Positions 13,158-15,642 of a stretch of 15,642 nt of DNA are shown piece by piece. The translations under genes were made by a program, and so were the position numbers. The notes under the pieces are model-generated. The model worked only from the letters and a program-made list of their open reading frames with translations, searched no databases and was not told where the DNA came from. Within the stretch, counting starts at the first letter, position 1, and every line of letters starts with the position of its first letter. The stretch comes from Rhodocyclaceae bacterium (lineage in GTDB: Bacteria > Pseudomonadota > Gammaproteobacteria > Burkholderiales > Rhodocyclaceae): positions 1 through 15,642 of the forward strand of contig JADFDL010000017.1 in the NCBI GenBank assembly GCA_018262875.1, given 5' to 3'.

Positions 13158-13186
13158 TTGCACTATCCGGTTCTTTGTTTTACTAT
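13158..13186 (+). promoter_or_regulatory. Candidate sigma-70 promoter for aceE
   Basis: TTGCAC (13158-13163) and TACTAT (13181-13186) are 17 bases apart in a locally AT-rich stretch just after the terminator. The implied leader is about 95 bases and includes a small GCCGC/GCGGC hairpin (13236-13250). No PdhR-like operator was recognised. Confidence 0.6.
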
Positions 13187-13286
13187 ATGAAAAGCTTCCC
13201 CCGGCACACTACCCCGTACTAGAGTGGAAGCAAAGGCCGCCACGCGCGGCGACACGCTGTGCTGCTTCTCACAAGGAGACAACGCC

Positions 13287-15642
<2,356 letters not shown>

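Overview
The window is GC-rich, gene-dense DNA that reads like a betaproteobacterial chromosome, plausibly Rhodocyclales or a relative. That placement is an inference from gene content (homodimeric AceE, PstSCA, LutABC, BdhA, a FixJ-type regulator pair) and from dispersed palindromic repeats. I see no rRNA, tRNA, CRISPR array, transposase or phage gene.

Layout: (1) 1-2211, minus strand: the high-affinity phosphate transporter pstS-pstC-pstA, with pstA cut by the window edge and a Pho-box-like site before pstS. (2) 2212-3363, an accessory island: a GGGAGAGGG-type palindrome abuts a 5'-truncated c-type cytochrome gene, followed by a ParD/ParE toxin-antitoxin pair inside an imperfect 23-bp direct repeat. 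(3) 3397-10534, minus strand, in transcription order: a sensor kinase with three PAS-like domains, its FixJ/NarL-type response regulator, 3-hydroxybutyrate dehydrogenase (bdhA), then lutA, lutB and lutC for L-lactate oxidation. Starts and stops overlap or nearly touch from kinase to bdhA and between lutB and lutC; palindromic repeats fill the bdhA-lutA and lutA-lutB gaps. (4) 10663-13111, plus strand and divergent from the kinase: two paralogous periplasmic binding proteins of the branched-chain amino acid ABC type with no permease or ATPase gene beside them, ending at a strong terminator. (5) 13287 to the end, plus strand: aceE, the pyruvate dehydrogenase E1 subunit, cut by the window edge.

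How it may fit together: the kinase/regulator pair probably controls uptake or oxidation of small carboxylates feeding pyruvate and acetoacetate/acetyl-CoA (lactate through LutABC, 3-hydroxybutyrate through BdhA). The kinase and binding-protein genes are separated by 128 bp holding two related palindromes (GGGTATACCC and GGGTTAACCC, centres 17 bp apart), a likely operator. The most interesting hypothesis is that the orphan binding proteins present ligand to the kinase, or feed a permease encoded elsewhere. The second binding protein has exactly two cysteines in its mature part, both in predicted ligand-side loops and both absent from its paralogue.

Five copies of a CCCTCTCCC/GGGAGAGGG hairpin are scattered through the window; one forms the last residues of the kinase and one sits at the broken edge of the cytochrome gene.
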